From contig JADDOH010001999.1 of assembly GCA_016648135.1 (NCBI GenBank), positions 62,001 to 126,000 of the forward strand: a DNA stretch of 64,000 nt. The letters are read 5' to 3'. Shown piece by piece: positions 45,540 through 57,915 of the stretch (positions are counted from its first letter, which is position 1; every line of letters begins with the position of its first letter). The notes under the pieces are model-generated. The model saw nothing but the letters and a program-made list of their open reading frames with translations, was not told the DNA's origin and did no database searches. The position numbers were made by a program, and so were the translations under genes. This DNA is from Agrypnia vestita. Its lineage: Eukaryota; Arthropoda; Insecta; Trichoptera; Phryganeidae.

Positions 45540-46353
45540 ATTTTTAATGGAAAAAATAGCGTTTTTAATGAACATCTGCCTGGCTGTTGAGATTCGATAT
45601 AAATAAATAAATTGATTTGCTCAAATTTTATCACTCTTGCCAGCTTTAATTTTTTTCAGTGATGAAATATTAAATAGAGACAAGAATTTACCTAAATCTC
45701 GAGCGAAGAGCGAAAGTGAAGCTAGTGAATAATTATTATTAAATATTTTTAAATGCGGAGTTTTATCAATAAAAAGAAACGCTTCCCAAACAAAGATCAA
45801 TATATTTTATTTATTTATTTATTATATTTTAGGGAAAATTAACAGCAAATCTTCTTAACAATCTTAATAAATATGAAATAATGGTTTTTAAAATTATGCC
45901 AATTACAAATTTTCAATATATATAATTATAAATATAATATTTCAACAAAATATACTATTTTGAAATTGAAAAGTGAACTGTGTCAGATTTGTATACGTTT
46001 CTGATACATTCAGTAGCTTTGTCTTCTCCATTCAAGTATACATTGTTAGTAGTTTGCGGTGAGCGGCTAGCACCGATAGTAGGTGCGGCACATTGTGTTG
46101 GCAGATGAAACTTCATACTTGTTTGTTTCATATTTGTCATGAAACAATGGCTCATTACGAAGTGTGGCGTTGCATTGTTGCAGTCTGTTTAAATTACCAA
46201 CAGCGACAACAATTTACTGAGTGCTGTGATGTAAGTGTGAACTGTGTCAAAACACATTTATGCGGCAATTTCAAAGAATCCCCCTGTTCATATTTCCATA
46301 GCAGATTTATTTTCGTTTTAAGATTTCACTTTGCTACTTAAGTATAAGGGCGG
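45540..46353. other. AT-rich sequence, no gene seen
   Basis: A moderately GC-richer part lies at 45990-46300 with short frames on both strands and no recognised motif. Confidence 0.4.
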
Positions 46354-46550
46354 TGCTAATTATTGGCCATTCAAAAAAAATAAATATATTAAATTGAATG
46401 AAAAACATAAGCTATACTATCCATACTTTAATTTGTGGGTAGTACCTACTATCCCTACTAGGGAGACGCTAATTAAAGGCCGTTTTTAAAAAATATTTTG
46501 TTTATTAAATTAAATGAAAACATAAGCAATGCTATTCCTACTACACAAGG
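46353..46550. repeat. Tandem duplication, ~115-bp period
   Basis: GCTAATTATTGGCC ... TTAAATTGAATGAAAAACAT ... GCTATACTATCC is followed by GCTAATTAAAGGCC ... TTAAATTAAATGAAAACATA ... GCAATGCTATTCC. Both units are followed by short CTAC-rich text. Confidence 0.8.
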
Positions 46551-46796
46551 TATGAATTAATATTTAACTGCTCGAGTTTCAAGAGTATCAGAATATCTCA
46601 TGGACATGTGACGTTTTAATGAATTATTTATTTAAACGTCGATATTCGATACTGAGGTAATTCAAGTGATGATTAATAATTCATGATTAATATCCATTTC
46701 ATATTAATTAAAATACAAATATGTATCGTTAAAGCAAAAATATTGTCTTTCATATAATATTAATTCATTTCCGGTAAATAAATTAGTGTATTTATA

Positions 46797-47207
46797 CTAG
46801 CTGTTTATCCCCGGCGTTGCACGGATTAAGTATTAAGTTTAAAATAATTTCGTGAAGAGAAACAGAAGTTCCATTGTTTTGTAAAGCCTCTAAAAAACAA
46901 TGTTTCCATTTATTCTAGGCTGGAATGGATGGGATATCCAGGGGGAAACGTGACCTATGTTTACCTCCTTGTCCTAAAGAATAAGTATGCAAAATTTGAG
47001 TCACGTCGGTTAAACGGTACCTACAGATTTGCATGGAAAAAATATCGTGGGGAGAGGGAGGAGTAAAGGGGAAGGGGAAAATGTCGCCTATGTTACCAGC
47101 TGAAACCTAAGGAATTAGTATGAAAATTTCGTGTCAGGTCGGACGGTGTGGATTTGTATAGAGAACAGAAAGACAGACAAACAGACTTTGAGTTGTATAG
47201 GTATAGA
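46797..47207 (-). mobile_element. Non-autonomous Helitron, family A
   Basis: Minus strand: 5' TCTATACCTATACAACTC after A; 3' CCGTGCAACGCCGGGG, then ATAAACAG and CTAG (46800-46797) before T. Interior blocks (GTTTAACCGACGTGAC, AAATTTTGCATAC) match 21613-22119. Confidence 0.82.
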
Positions 47208-47209
47208 TA

Positions 47210-47690
47210 AGTTCTTATTTTGTATGACATTCAAGACTTCAGAATTGGCGAAGCGTGCAAGTTATTATAATAGTAGTCAATGAAAAAATCTGTTTTAATG
47301 ATTTTATCTCACATTCTCCTTTTTTAACCTATTTTCCGCTACATTTTTGTGCATACCTTCTTCCATGTTTGACGGTTTCAGGCTTCTTTTCTACTCATTA
47401 ATGTTGCTATAAATACTATATATTACAATGTACCGCTTATCTTACTTCCGCTTAGAATTTTTTATTATTAAAAATTATTGAATTAAATGAAGCACCTTCT
47501 TCTTACTTGCTGTATTCTTTATTAGATGTCTATTTTTGTAATAGTTAAGCCTTAAAAAGTCATCTTTATACTTTATAAATTATTTGATATTACAGAGTAT
47601 TATTGATTTTTATGTTTCCTTCCCAGAATTTCTCATACGTATTTTGTATATCACAAATTGATATTTAGACAAAATATTGTCTTTGATATT
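47210..47690. other. AT-rich sequence, no gene seen
   Basis: Nothing recognised. Confidence 0.5.
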
Positions 47691-48010
47691 TAGATAAAAG
47701 GTCAGAATATATCCGAAACGACGAGGTGTTGAGCAGGGTGGGCGAAAAGAGGCCGCTCCTGAACGGAATCGCCCAACAACGAGCAATTTAGATAGGCCAT
47801 AATATAAGGCATAATTCTGGGCCCGCTTTTTACCATCGTCGAGGGAAATGTTGAAGGCAGCAATCATAGAGGCCGCCCGAGATTAAGTTACGTAGACCAG
47901 ATTATCGGAGATGTGCGCTGTAGCACCAACCAAGAAATGAAGAGGCTGGCAGGTGACAGAGGAGTGGAGAAAGCGAGTGCTTGATGCAGACCAATCCTAG
48001 GATTGCGACC
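47690..48010 (+). pseudogene. LINE C-terminal relic, sister of 26885-27310
   Basis: Closely similar DNA to 27010-27305, for example CCGAAACGACGAGGTGTTGA, GAGATGTGCGCTGTAGCACC and GACCAATCCTAGGATTGCGA. It has small indels (after TAATATAAGGCAT and in the GACAGAGGAGTGG part) and an in-frame TAG, so it is a pseudogene. Both end at the same place, followed by an A-run. Confidence 0.88.
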
Positions 48011-50370
48011 AACAAAAAAAAAGTAGTATAACTGCCTAAAAGGTCACTTCTCATCATAACAATGTTAACTTAACATTGACTAATAATATAATTGGACCAT
48101 ATCCATTAATTTCAATAAATTAGCTCCAAATTTTTATTGATATCTTCAGTAATAACTGCGACTGATTAAAGTGCGAACATGTCTTATATGCAGTTTATTT
48201 TATGTCCATAGCAGTGAAGTTTTCACTGTTTTAACTTTCTTAAATTCACTTAAACTGAAATAATTATCACCAAGGGAATATTCAAGACAAATATGGAGCT
48301 TATTTTTTATCACGTTTATTGATGGCATAGCTTGAATATTATCATATTTAATATTTTCTGAAAAATGATTATAAATTTAAATTTCTGAGTGATATGCGGT
48401 CTTAGATTCAGAGAATTTTTCGAATAGCGACAACGAAGATTGAATGGCAGAAAGGACTTATTAATTTGAATATTCATAAAAATAAATTACCGGTGACGAA
48501 TCAGCAGAAAGCATGGACGATATTGCACTACACGAAATTGAATATAGTGGAAATACATATACAAATACAATGGATAAATTCAAGTCTCTCACTGCAAGAA
48601 CGTATGGTTACTCAGGTATCAGATGACCAGGTAAGCTCATATAGAAACGAGTACCCGGATAGTAACAAAAAGGTTAAACACAGATTTTTTCTAGCGATAT
48701 AGAAAAAAGTTAAATAATATATACATGAGTATAACGATACACATTTAAAAAAAAATCTTCAACGTCATGCCGGCATTATAAATTCAAAAGAAAGAGGCGA
48801 AAGATTTGAGGTGACCTGATAAATCGGGAACTGTTAAAATAGTCCTGTCAGAAAGCTCAACAAACGACGAGCATTCTCGGAGAATGTATGAAGATGAGGC
48901 GAAAATTGCATCCCAGAGTAGAACAGTCCTACCCCAGTGGAGAAACGTCATGATGGTTTGTCAATTAAGTTAGTTGGTTAATGTTATTTAATACTGGCGT
49001 CGACGTTAATTCGAAACGCATTTCCGTTTACTCATCAGGGAATTGATATTTGCTTATTTAGTGTATGTCTGCCATCTATCTTTAGTTAATGTATAATATT
49101 TGTCGGTGTGTATACTCTATTTGGTAAACCGCTAGAAGCTTCTAGTATTCCCTTGGGTCTTATGATCGATATGAACATACTCAGAGTGTTTCAGACCTTG
49201 TCCACAACTTAACAGCATAAATTATGAGTTTTAAATTTCGGAAAAACAATTTCCTAATATAAATAGTTATGAAGATAAGCTATTTCAAATTTAGCATTTT
49301 TTCAATATTTCTTTCTGACTTTAAAGTTGCTTACATCCATAAATATTTATATTAGGACATTGTTGCTTGTACATTTTCCACTTATTATTTAGGCATGAAT
49401 CTGTTATACATATAAAGGTTTATGAACTAGCTCTGTTACACTCAAATAGCTAGTTAATCTATAACTTAACCCCTATACATATTTTATTTATGTTTCACCA
49501 ACCAAATCATAAAATATTGTAACATGCCATTTTGCCTATTGTATTTTAATATCACATTAGATGTATCTATAAGGCTCATTAATTAATGAACGTTTTATGT
49601 TAAGTATGTCGAAATCTATGTACATCTGTATTTTAAAAAAGTGTTTCCAATATTATTGTATTAAATTATAATTTATCATGAAAGACAAAATCAATTTCAA
49701 ACTCAAAGACAGTCGATTTGAGTTGAAAGTTGACACGCAAAATAAGAATACGCAAAGTTTTTTAATTTGGAACGTTTTATTATTAATCTTATTTAATAAA
49801 CTCCTGCCAATTATTTTAGTATAAATTAATACATTTTTAATTAACATATTAATAGCAAGTAGTCGAACAAGGTAAGATTATTATTTTATATTTAAATAAG
49901 GTTCTCTTTCTCAGAACTGAAGGCGCACAAAGTAAGCACCATTAAAAATAGTCAACCGTGTGAAATGTGTGGATGGTACTCTAATGTACCTACTTATTAA
50001 TATATATGGAATATGTACGTTTGTAAACACACGATATATTCGATGTACATTATAATATTATGTATTTGTTAGTGCCTAAAGCTGGAGGAATAATTCTGGT
50101 GGAGGAATAAAGCGCTTACAAGTTTATTAACTCGGTACACATTTGCTTTCAAATCGAATGGAGGAGGGTTCGATCGGGAATAATCCCAATTTAATTTCAC
50201 AGTTACGAGTGAGGATATTTTTTTTAATTATTATTATAATATTTTATACCTCACCAAAAAGCATCAAGATTCTTATGTGTGGTGAGGGATAATCAATTAC
50301 AAAAGAAAAAATATCTTAAAACGAAATTATGAATTACAAAAGAATTCTTAAAGTCAACTCTCTACAATAA
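48010..50370. other. AT-rich sequence, no gene seen
   Basis: One weak ribozyme-like motif lies near 48998-49040 (minus). GC-richer patches at 48500-48680 and 48780-48960 have no recognised motif. Otherwise nothing. Confidence 0.4.
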
Positions 50371-50850
50371 ATGAAAATCAATTCGGGTTCACTGAGGGAA
50401 TAAGCACACAAGACGCAACCGCAAAAAATCCACCATTCTACAAAGTAATTTAGAAAATCAAATGATTGCATACGAATCTTCATCGATTCAAATGATGCAC
50501 TCGGTTGTATCCCCTACAAAAAACTCGTACCAAAACCAAAAGAAAATGGGACTGACCACACACACCGCCCCAAATGGATAAAAAGCCACTTAACGAACAC
50601 GCCTCAAATAGCCAAATCAAATTAATCTCTAAGTAATACACCAACAAGTGAATTTCGAATTTCCCAAGGTACGGTCCCCGTACTTCTACGTAAACGGCAT
50701 ATTTCAGCAAAAAATTAACGGTGAACTAATATCCCATGCATGCGACATCGCATTGTTAGCAAATGGTCCATCATGGACAAAAGTTCACGAATTAGTAAAC
50801 AAAGATACCTATCAATACATTAAAATCGTGACTTGAAAATAATCTTCTAA
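50370..50850 (+). pseudogene. LINE reverse-transcriptase palm-domain pseudogene
   Basis: Across shifting frames one reads ISTQDATAKIHHST (insect LINE F.KG.ST.DA), FIDSNDALGCIPYKKLV (normally FLDL.KAFDTV...L), EFRISQGTVPVLL (GVPQGTVLGPLLF), YVNGIFQQKINGELISHACD (YADD box mutated to HACD) and GPSWTKVHELVNKD. Stops and frameshifts are numerous and the catalytic YADD is lost. Jockey/CR1-like rather than the RTE-type tails seen elsewhere here. Confidence 0.8.
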
Positions 50851-50859
50851 CATTCAATA

Positions 50860-51785
50860 CAAAAAAAATCACATACATTTCATTTTCTTTAAAATATAGG
50901 TATGTATATAATAAAGAAGAATATATAACATAAGTGAAATTTTGTGAAGTGCCTAAAATACTAATAAATTGCCTGTTTTGTTACTTTAACTTATTTTTTT
51001 ACTACCATTTTATGTTTCTCGTTGTTATTTTACAAGACTACGTTATTTTAATTTTTCTGACCTCAAGGAGTGGAATTATATTTTTTTGTAAAATAGTAAA
51101 AAATAAGTTTCATAAAATATGGATTAAGTGAATTAATCTTAATTTGTGTTTTTTTACATTTTTAAAAAATATTTGTATAATGATAATTAATATAAAAGTG
51201 GTGGTAGATAAATAGATATAAGATACATATATGCACCTACCTGCTCTTAAATATGTGGGCAAAAAACATTGCTTTAGTTTATATTTACACATTTTTTTCC
51301 GTTTTGATTTTTCCTGGCATTTTCTTTAAAAATCTTCAATGTACTGTTCGTAATAGATTTGTAAGATTATGATTTTTTCAAAAATGACAGACTCATTTTT
51401 AGTTTTCCTCTTCTATTGTGTTAACGCCTAAGTTGATTTGTATAAATTATTATAATAAATTAAGCCGATACGCCCCGGTAAGTATTTAAAAAATATTTAT
51501 CATACTAACTTGGTACATGTAACCTGTTTGAAGGTCATTATATATTATATTTCTTTCAATTTTGTTCTGATCTGAGTATAAATATTTATTTTACTATTTT
51601 ATACCAGTTTAGATTAACATTATTAGACTTAAAATAAATATTAGATATACATATCAAATTCACCTTTATTTTTATGTTGATATTAGTGATGGGTCCGCTT
51701 TGTACTAAGTACTACAATGTAGTACTACATTATATTGAACGCCACACGTTTGTAGGTGTAGTGCACACTATAAACTACATATTTC
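50860..51785. other. AT-rich sequence, no gene seen
   Basis: Nothing recognised. Confidence 0.5.
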
Positions 51786-51895
51786 AAATGTTCAAACTGC
51801 ACACTTCAAATTGCACATACTTCACATTTCATACTTCAAACTGCACACTTCAAATTACACACCACAAATTTTATAATTCAAACTACACAAAATTT
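51785..51895. repeat. Degenerate tandem repeat of CACTTCAAATTGCACA
   Basis: Six or seven imperfect units of 14-18 bases (CTGCACACTTCAAATTGCAC, TTCAAACTGCACACTTC and similar). Confidence 0.75.
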
Positions 51896-52009
51896 AATTT
51901 TTTGAACATTTTTGGCCGATTTTTATGCAAGTTGATGTAGCTAAAACGTTTTTTTGAAATCCCACCGCCCCAGTTTAGAATTTTTTTGGATAGAATTAAA
52001 TGAAACAGT

Positions 52010-52021
52010 CCCCCCCCCCCC
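52010..52021. repeat. Run of 12 C
   Basis: An unusual homopolymer for this AT-rich region; its length may be unreliable in the assembly. Confidence 0.9.
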
Positions 52022-52024
52022 ATG

Positions 52025-54185
52025 GATTTGAAAATTTTGTAGTAGTACAAAAAACACTTCTTGTAGGTTATCATAGCAGATTGCTTCAATTCAGGTAGTT
52101 TATTGAAGTAGATAAAGTGCATAATTTTTCGATACCTACTACGAATGTAAACATGTAAATGTTGTGTGCGTGTTGTAGTCTTCATTTTGAAATGTAGTTT
52201 ATCCTTCGCTAATTGATATTTATTAACGATTAAAAAAATGAATTACGGTACGAATTAGGCGCATTTCCCCTATTTATTTTATTTAATACGGGATTTATAT
52301 GTCCCTTAATAGGTATACACGTGCCTTCTAGCAACTCACGAAGCCTGCGGAAGGCATTTTGCCAAAAAATACTTGAGAGCGACTTTACGTGTATGTTTTA
52401 CAAGTCACGGATACAGTACAATGCAGCTCCCCAAGATTGTAAAATATTACATACCTTACTCTGTTAAACATACCATTTGCCAGGATTATTTAGAGCGTTG
52501 GCAATAAACTAGGGAGAACTCCGGAAAAATTGTACTTTAACGGCCCTCTCCACAAACCATTAGAAAATCGTTAAAAGATTTACATCTCTTTAGGTTATGT
52601 TTATTTTCTCGTCGCTGGACTAAAATAAAACTGTAACTAGCAGAAAGTCGTCGGATATATAAACTGTTATTTTTTTTAGTCAAGTGCTTTCGTGCCATTT
52701 GATTTTACATTCGTATTATTGGTGAGTTTATAATTATGCTACATAGGCATATAAATGATAGAAAGTCACGTCTTAGAAAAGATTTATAATTCTTACCTAA
52801 TTATAAAATATGAAATGTGAATAAAAGCGTGACGTAGATTCGTGCTGATTTTTTAAATAAAAGTAAATATATTAAACGAATAATTATTCCTTCTTTAAAT
52901 ATAGCAAATTTATTTTGTGGTAACATTATTATAATTTATATAAATTAACTTTGTAAACACCACTTATTTATTGAAAAAATTCTTCCTCAGGATAACAAAA
53001 AAAAAATCGAAGTATAGATCAAAATATTAAAAAGTTATATATGGAAAATGATAATATAAAGTACCTACTTAACAAGAAAATAAATTTAAAAGAATGTTGA
53101 ATTTTTAAAAAAATTAATTTATATAAATTAGAATAATTATTGTTTGTATAGATAAATCAACAGTTTCGCACCATATTTCGATATGATTTTTCTGAGATCA
53201 TACATACAGTTGCTCAATATTACAATGGATGTGCTAGAAAGATAATTTCATAAAAAATTTAACATCCGGATCCGAGCATGCGTTCATATTTCCGAGAAAT
53301 ATGTGGAAATGATTGAATCCTGCGCTGGAAGGATGAAATGTTTCTCCCAGAGGAAACAATACGATGTGTAGATCATAAAATATGAACCAAATATCATCGA
53401 GGGAGAATCAGGAAACGCGAATTTTCCATATAATAATTCTATTACGTTGCTCACAATTTTGGTTTACGACAACAATGTTTGGTCAAGTTCGAAGATAAAT
53501 TGAATTATTATTAATAAATCAAAATCGATTTATCGTATTTATTTGATTTATTAGTGGGTAAGTCTGCCAAGTATATTTGCTTAGTAGACACAAATGTGGA
53601 TGATGTAAGATGCAAAGTAATCTGTTATTTCCTTGTTAGTAAATGCTTTTTATTATCGATTCCACCTACTTCTTTGGAGATAACATTATTCAGGAACCCG
53701 CATAAAGTCATGTCAAAACAACCAACTTTTGAAAAAACATTTATAAAGATATACATTTTTTACAATAAATGTTTTGTTTCAAATCACATTGGCCATATCC
53801 AAATAAAGTTACTCTACAAAAGAGACAAAACAGGCGTTTTGGCGGTGACAGATTTATTTAATTCATGTTATGTTTTCACAAATCTGACGAAAATACCCGC
53901 CTTTCCACAGAAGAGCTTACGATTAACAAAAAGGACTGAATCTATTTATGGTTAGGATCTTTTTGCGGTGACAGTCGCATTTTAAATGTATCTTTATTTT
54001 CAAATAACTTTCCAACCTTTTTTCAATTGGAAATTATGTGAATATATTTTTGTATACATTTCACAGGTTTAAGTTTACAAGAGTATTATCACAAGAGTCT
54101 GAAATAATATGAGTTACACGAGTAATCAAGGATTGTACAGTACTCTACATATTTACCAGTAAATTGGAAAATGAAAAACAAAATT
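52025..54185. other. AT-rich sequence, no gene seen
   Basis: GC-richer patches at about 52310-52560 and 53260-53430 have no recognised motif. A 133-codon frame (53554-53955) lacks family motifs. Confidence 0.4.
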
Positions 54186-54640
54186 GGAAATAACTAGAAG
54201 TATAGAGAGTTCTGTCGATCATTTTATAGGATTCGCGAAGTATCTTGAATATTAGGTCTTATAAATACACAGTGGCACAGCACATGCTGAATACACAGAG
54301 TTTTGACAGCTCCAATAAAACTATAGAAAGACAAACCCATGCGAATTGACTAGAGACAAGTGATAGATATAACGGTATGAGTGAGGTTCTTAGCGGAGTT
54401 TTCGAGTGCGAATCTAAATGATATAAGCTACGTGCATTAGTACAAATACAAGTTATTCAGAAGTGACAATTAGTGCGAATTAAGAAATTGGTGTGAATTA
54501 AAGAAAGGTGCTCCGACTAAATTCGTGCCCAGTTACTTTGGTGAATGGAAAAAAGTATTAATTTTAATTTAATAAAATAATTTTAAAGATTTGTTTATAC
54601 ATACATAACGTACAAAAAAATACATTCTTCTTAAGTCGCG
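54185..54640 (+). mobile_element. Solo LTR-like element, family X, plus orientation
   Basis: CTACGTGCATTAGTACAAAT, CAAGTTATTCA and TTCGTGCCCAGTTACTTTGG match the minus strand of 37425-37865. TATAAATA near 54261 could be its TATA box. No coding region adjoins. Confidence 0.6.
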
Positions 54641-54685
54641 TGGATGGTTTGTGTTTGTGAATGTGTTACAATGATATTCCTATAA

Positions 54686-54959
54686 CTAGCTGCAACCCGT
54701 CAAAAATGACGGAACATTAATTTGCGTTTTTGCTAAGCCCTAGTTTATTTTTATAATCTCTTTTTGGCTGTCCAAGTACAGGCGGCGGTAGCAAAATGCG
54801 TAGAGCAGCTGGTTCGAATTTGCTGAACAAGGGTTGAAGTCCCATCTCCGGCCATTTATTTGTTTTTTTTTTACAGGGACGTATATACAGACGGATGGAC
54901 GGATGGACAGCGGGCGGATGAATGGACGGACGGACAGACAACGAAATTATTATGTTTGA
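54686..54959 (-). mobile_element. Non-autonomous Helitron, family B, short copy
   Basis: Minus: 5' TCAAACATAATAATTTCG after A; 3' stem CCGTCA / TGACGG, GTTGCAG, then CTAG before T. The satellite part is only about 70 bases (GGACGGATGGACAG and similar), against about 380 in the copy at 11677. Confidence 0.87.
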
Positions 54960-55061
54960 TAAGAAAACCAAAACATCTTCATAAATATTTTTAATTAATT
55001 ATGTCTTGATGAAATTTATAAATTATTTCTCATAACTTTGTTTAACTAATTTATGTGAAAA

Positions 55062-55092
55062 ATTATTAATTGAAAATTTTTCAATTAATAAT
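55062..55092. repeat. Short perfect palindrome
   Basis: ATTATTAATTGAAAAT pairs with its complement with essentially no loop. Confidence 0.8.
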
Positions 55093-55317
55093 GACTAAGC
55101 AACCAACAATAAGCACCATTGTGAAATAGAGTGCTCTTCAGTGATTATTTTAGTTATTTTATTATTTAATTATTATGATGCTCAAAATGGAATACAAAGA
55201 ATTGGTCTTTAGTTTATAAAAAAATATTATAAATTATATATATGTATATATATAGTTAGTATTAATTTTTTTGGGGGTAACCCACGTCAAAATCTCGTTT
55301 TCAGAAGGATCATTCGT

Positions 55318-55362
55318 CAACCGACGTTTCGCCTGAATCACAACAGGCATCTTCAGGGTGCC
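55318..55362 (-). ncRNA. Hammerhead-like core F
   Basis: Minus: ACC before and GGT after (3-bp helix I), CTGAAGA (55356-55350), one extra T, helix II GCCTG/CAGGC (5 bp), GAAA (55330-55327), C-G, TC. It lies in a GC-richer block (55290-55650) that may be a Penelope-type LTR remnant. Confidence 0.55.
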
Positions 55363-55364
55363 TT

Positions 55365-55980
55365 GTTAATAAATTTCCGTCACGAGGGGCAGTGCGAACA
55401 CGTCCGTTCGTATCAACAAAAAACTAACATCGTCGCTTGTCCAACACACGCTCGAAGAAGGCGATATATTGAGATTTAGAGTGCACTGGAGTCGAGATCC
55501 GCGAACTATCGTACGGTTTGGACAGACCAGCTCTGAAGGAGCCCACGTGATCTGACCTTTGTCCTCCCTCACCGACTACTCAGAGAGACGCATGAGACTG
55601 GGGTGTGTGTGGGATCGACTAGGTACTGAACGGAAAGGGCGCTATAATGTGGTTTGCTAGACTAGATAACCGGATTTTACATTTGGTGGAACTGAAAGTA
55701 GATTTAGAATATTATTACAGTTGATTACAAAATCATAAAATACGATCATATTTGATAGAATAATTAAAACGATAGGTTTTAGTAATTATTAACGAATTTA
55801 TTGCGTCCTACACACACTAGGTACACACCATAGATGATACAAGATGGCCAACCCACAAATGTTGCCAATACATAAAATATTACATTGACCTATAGATAAT
55901 AATATTTTATTTATTTTACCTACAGCTACCTACTACAAGTTTGATTTTATTAGAATTTATTTATTGAAAAAAAAAACTTT
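55365..55980. other. Unassigned, GC-richer at 55380-55640
   Basis: The GC-rich half adjoins ribozyme-like core F and might be part of the same element. A minus frame (55366-55572) has no recognised motif. Confidence 0.35.
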
Positions 55981-56084
55981 TGAAATCGGCCGGTACACAC
56001 TCCCTGAACCTATTTTCTATCAATTCAATTTCCTATAACATATAAGCTTTTAATCCCAACGTTTGTATTAGACACTCAAAATAA

Positions 56085-56125
56085 CACCTGATGATGGACC
56101 CTGCAATGGGACCCAAAACGTCGGC
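56085..56125 (+). ncRNA. Hammerhead-like core G1 (degenerate)
   Basis: CTGATGA 56088-56094, extra T, helix II GGACCC/GGGACC with an internal A-A mismatch, then CAAAACGTC in place of GAAACGTC. The lost G12 predicts little or no activity. Confidence 0.35.
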
Positions 56126-56242
56126 CAAAAAGATCGTCCTGAAATCGGCCGGTATATCTCCCTGAACCTATTTTCTATCAATTCAATTTCACATAACACA
56201 TAAGCTTTTAATCCCGACATTTGAATTAGACACTCAAAATAA

Positions 56243-56283
56243 CACCTGATGATGGACCCTGCAATGGGATCCAAAACGTCGGC
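56243..56283 (+). ncRNA. Hammerhead-like core G2 (degenerate)
   Basis: Same as G1, 158 bases on, with GGGATCC in the 3' strand of helix II (one pairing changed). Ends AAAACGTC at 56273-56280. Confidence 0.35.
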
Positions 56284-56299
56284 CAAAAAGGTCGTAATA

Positions 56300-57360
56300 A
56301 CACGACATGAAACCCCAGAAGACCCGAACCAGAATGTTCTGCGTATATTTGTAATGAATAAAATAATCTCTTTTTTAAGCCGTCACAAGTTAACTGAACA
56401 ATTTTTGAGGTTTTGCGATCTTACAAGAATGTTTTTTTGATTTAGAAGTTAATTTTTCTCATAAAAATATGACGTAATTTATTTACCCAGTTATAGAAAA
56501 ATGGCGATGTTTGAGTTACGAGGTTGTGTATTTCATCCAAAATTGTGATTCGCGTGAAAATACAATACAATAAATGAAATGCTGTTTTGTTGAAAAGGGA
56601 ACGAAATTTCTCCGTTGACTTATTCCGTTCCAGACTTTTTGTTTTATTTCACGCTTCGTAAACTACTGCCTAATATATATTTTTTATTTGGCGTCAAGGA
56701 AAAAAATCGGAAAATAATTTTTCTCTCTATTGATCTTGTGTTCCTTAAATCCACAAGATTTTGATAGTGAATTTTAATAAATGAAATACTACGGAATAAA
56801 ATAGATTTTGTTGATACGATAAGTCCCATAGTTTTTATCTGATTTAATTAAAACATTTTCGAAAAAATTGATCTTGTAAATATCTCGGCAAAGTATGTTA
56901 ACAAGCTAATAATTAGCTTTAACCCCTCAAAATGACCTACTTTGAGATACATGTGTGAATTTCAGCTTAACATTAATTAATAGTTCAAGAGGTATATAAA
57001 TCAAAAGTTATAATTCTCCTATACAAAGTTTTCCTTTTCGGCATTCATTGGACAAAATACATTTCATTGCTTGATATATAAACACATAATACATATAAAT
57101 ATAGTATAATATGCAGCAAGCCTCTCAGCCACTACCTACTAAAAAAGCTATTTACCTATTCTGAGGTAGGTAGCTTTTTTATCCTTTTTCCACCTTAGAT
57201 CGACATTTTATATCTATTTTGAAAGAAAGTACAAACAGTAAAAATCAACAGTGTAAAATATTTTAAAAAGTATATGCGAGTTGAAGAAAAAAATGCAATA
57301 AATGCAGAAGATAATTATTTAGTGAAAATTTTTTGGTCCATGTGTAAGTGTTTTAGAAAA
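56300..57360. other. AT-rich sequence, no gene seen
   Basis: A hairpin-like AAAAAAGCTATTTACC ... GGTAGGTAGCTTTTTT lies near 57140-57180. Otherwise nothing. Confidence 0.45.
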
Positions 57361-57915
57361 ATACACATGCAGTGTTGTCGCAGGTCGCGGCTTTGGGAGG
57401 CAAATGAAAACATTGGAAATTATTTAACGATTTATTAAATTATGATTAATTAATTATTCAATGTACAAAGTCACTTGACACGAACTAAAATTAATGCTAT
57501 TCTTTAAATTACGCTATTTTATCACTCATATACGAACACTTTATTATAGCTGAGTAATACTTTATTTATTACTTGTAGAACATTCAATTCTAACTCGTAG
57601 TATTTATCGCATAAATTTATTTCGCCACTCGGGTACGTACTCGCCCGATTATTTCGCTCGATACCTTTCGCTTCACAATTTCACGACTGGGCACACCTGG
57701 TCGTTGTCTCGCGCTTACTTCAAAACACGTCTCTGCGCGGCGGCCTAGATCCACGCTATTTATAACCAAACGCTGAATTATCCTCGATTATTCTTGTGTT
57801 TAGAAGAACGTTCCCGTCACTCCTAGGTGGTTCCAGACGTTTGCAGACGTTTCGCAAATTTGTAGAAAATAAGAGATAATATAAAAATACAGTGGTAGAC
57901 AGTGCTAAAGGCTTC
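57360..57915 (-). mobile_element. Solo LTR-like element, family X (longest)
   Basis: The left end TTTGGGAGGCAAATGAAAAC and CAAAGTCACTTGACACGAAC are the family hallmarks. The promoter half lies at 57640-57780 on minus, with TATAAATAGCG (about 57756) and GCAGAGACGTG downstream, where a DPE would be. No adjoining gag or pol. Confidence 0.65.

Larger units (their letters stand above)
55982..56300. repeat. Tandem dimer of a 158/159-bp unit with a ribozyme-like core
   Basis: GAAATCGGCCGGTA recurs at 55982 and 56141, and CTGATGATGGACCCTGCAAT at 56088 and 56246. The units are over 90% alike. Each holds CTGATGA, a T, a GG.CCC/GGG.CC helix and AAAACGTC. Confidence 0.93.

Noticed and set aside
45299..45634. 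111-codon minus-strand frame
   Set aside because: It is the reverse strand of a SINE (tRNA boxes at 45361 and 45405); such frames are common annotation artefacts.
53554..53955. 133-codon plus-strand frame
   Set aside because: No motif or hydrophobic pattern typical of a known family, and no splice signals tying it to other exons.
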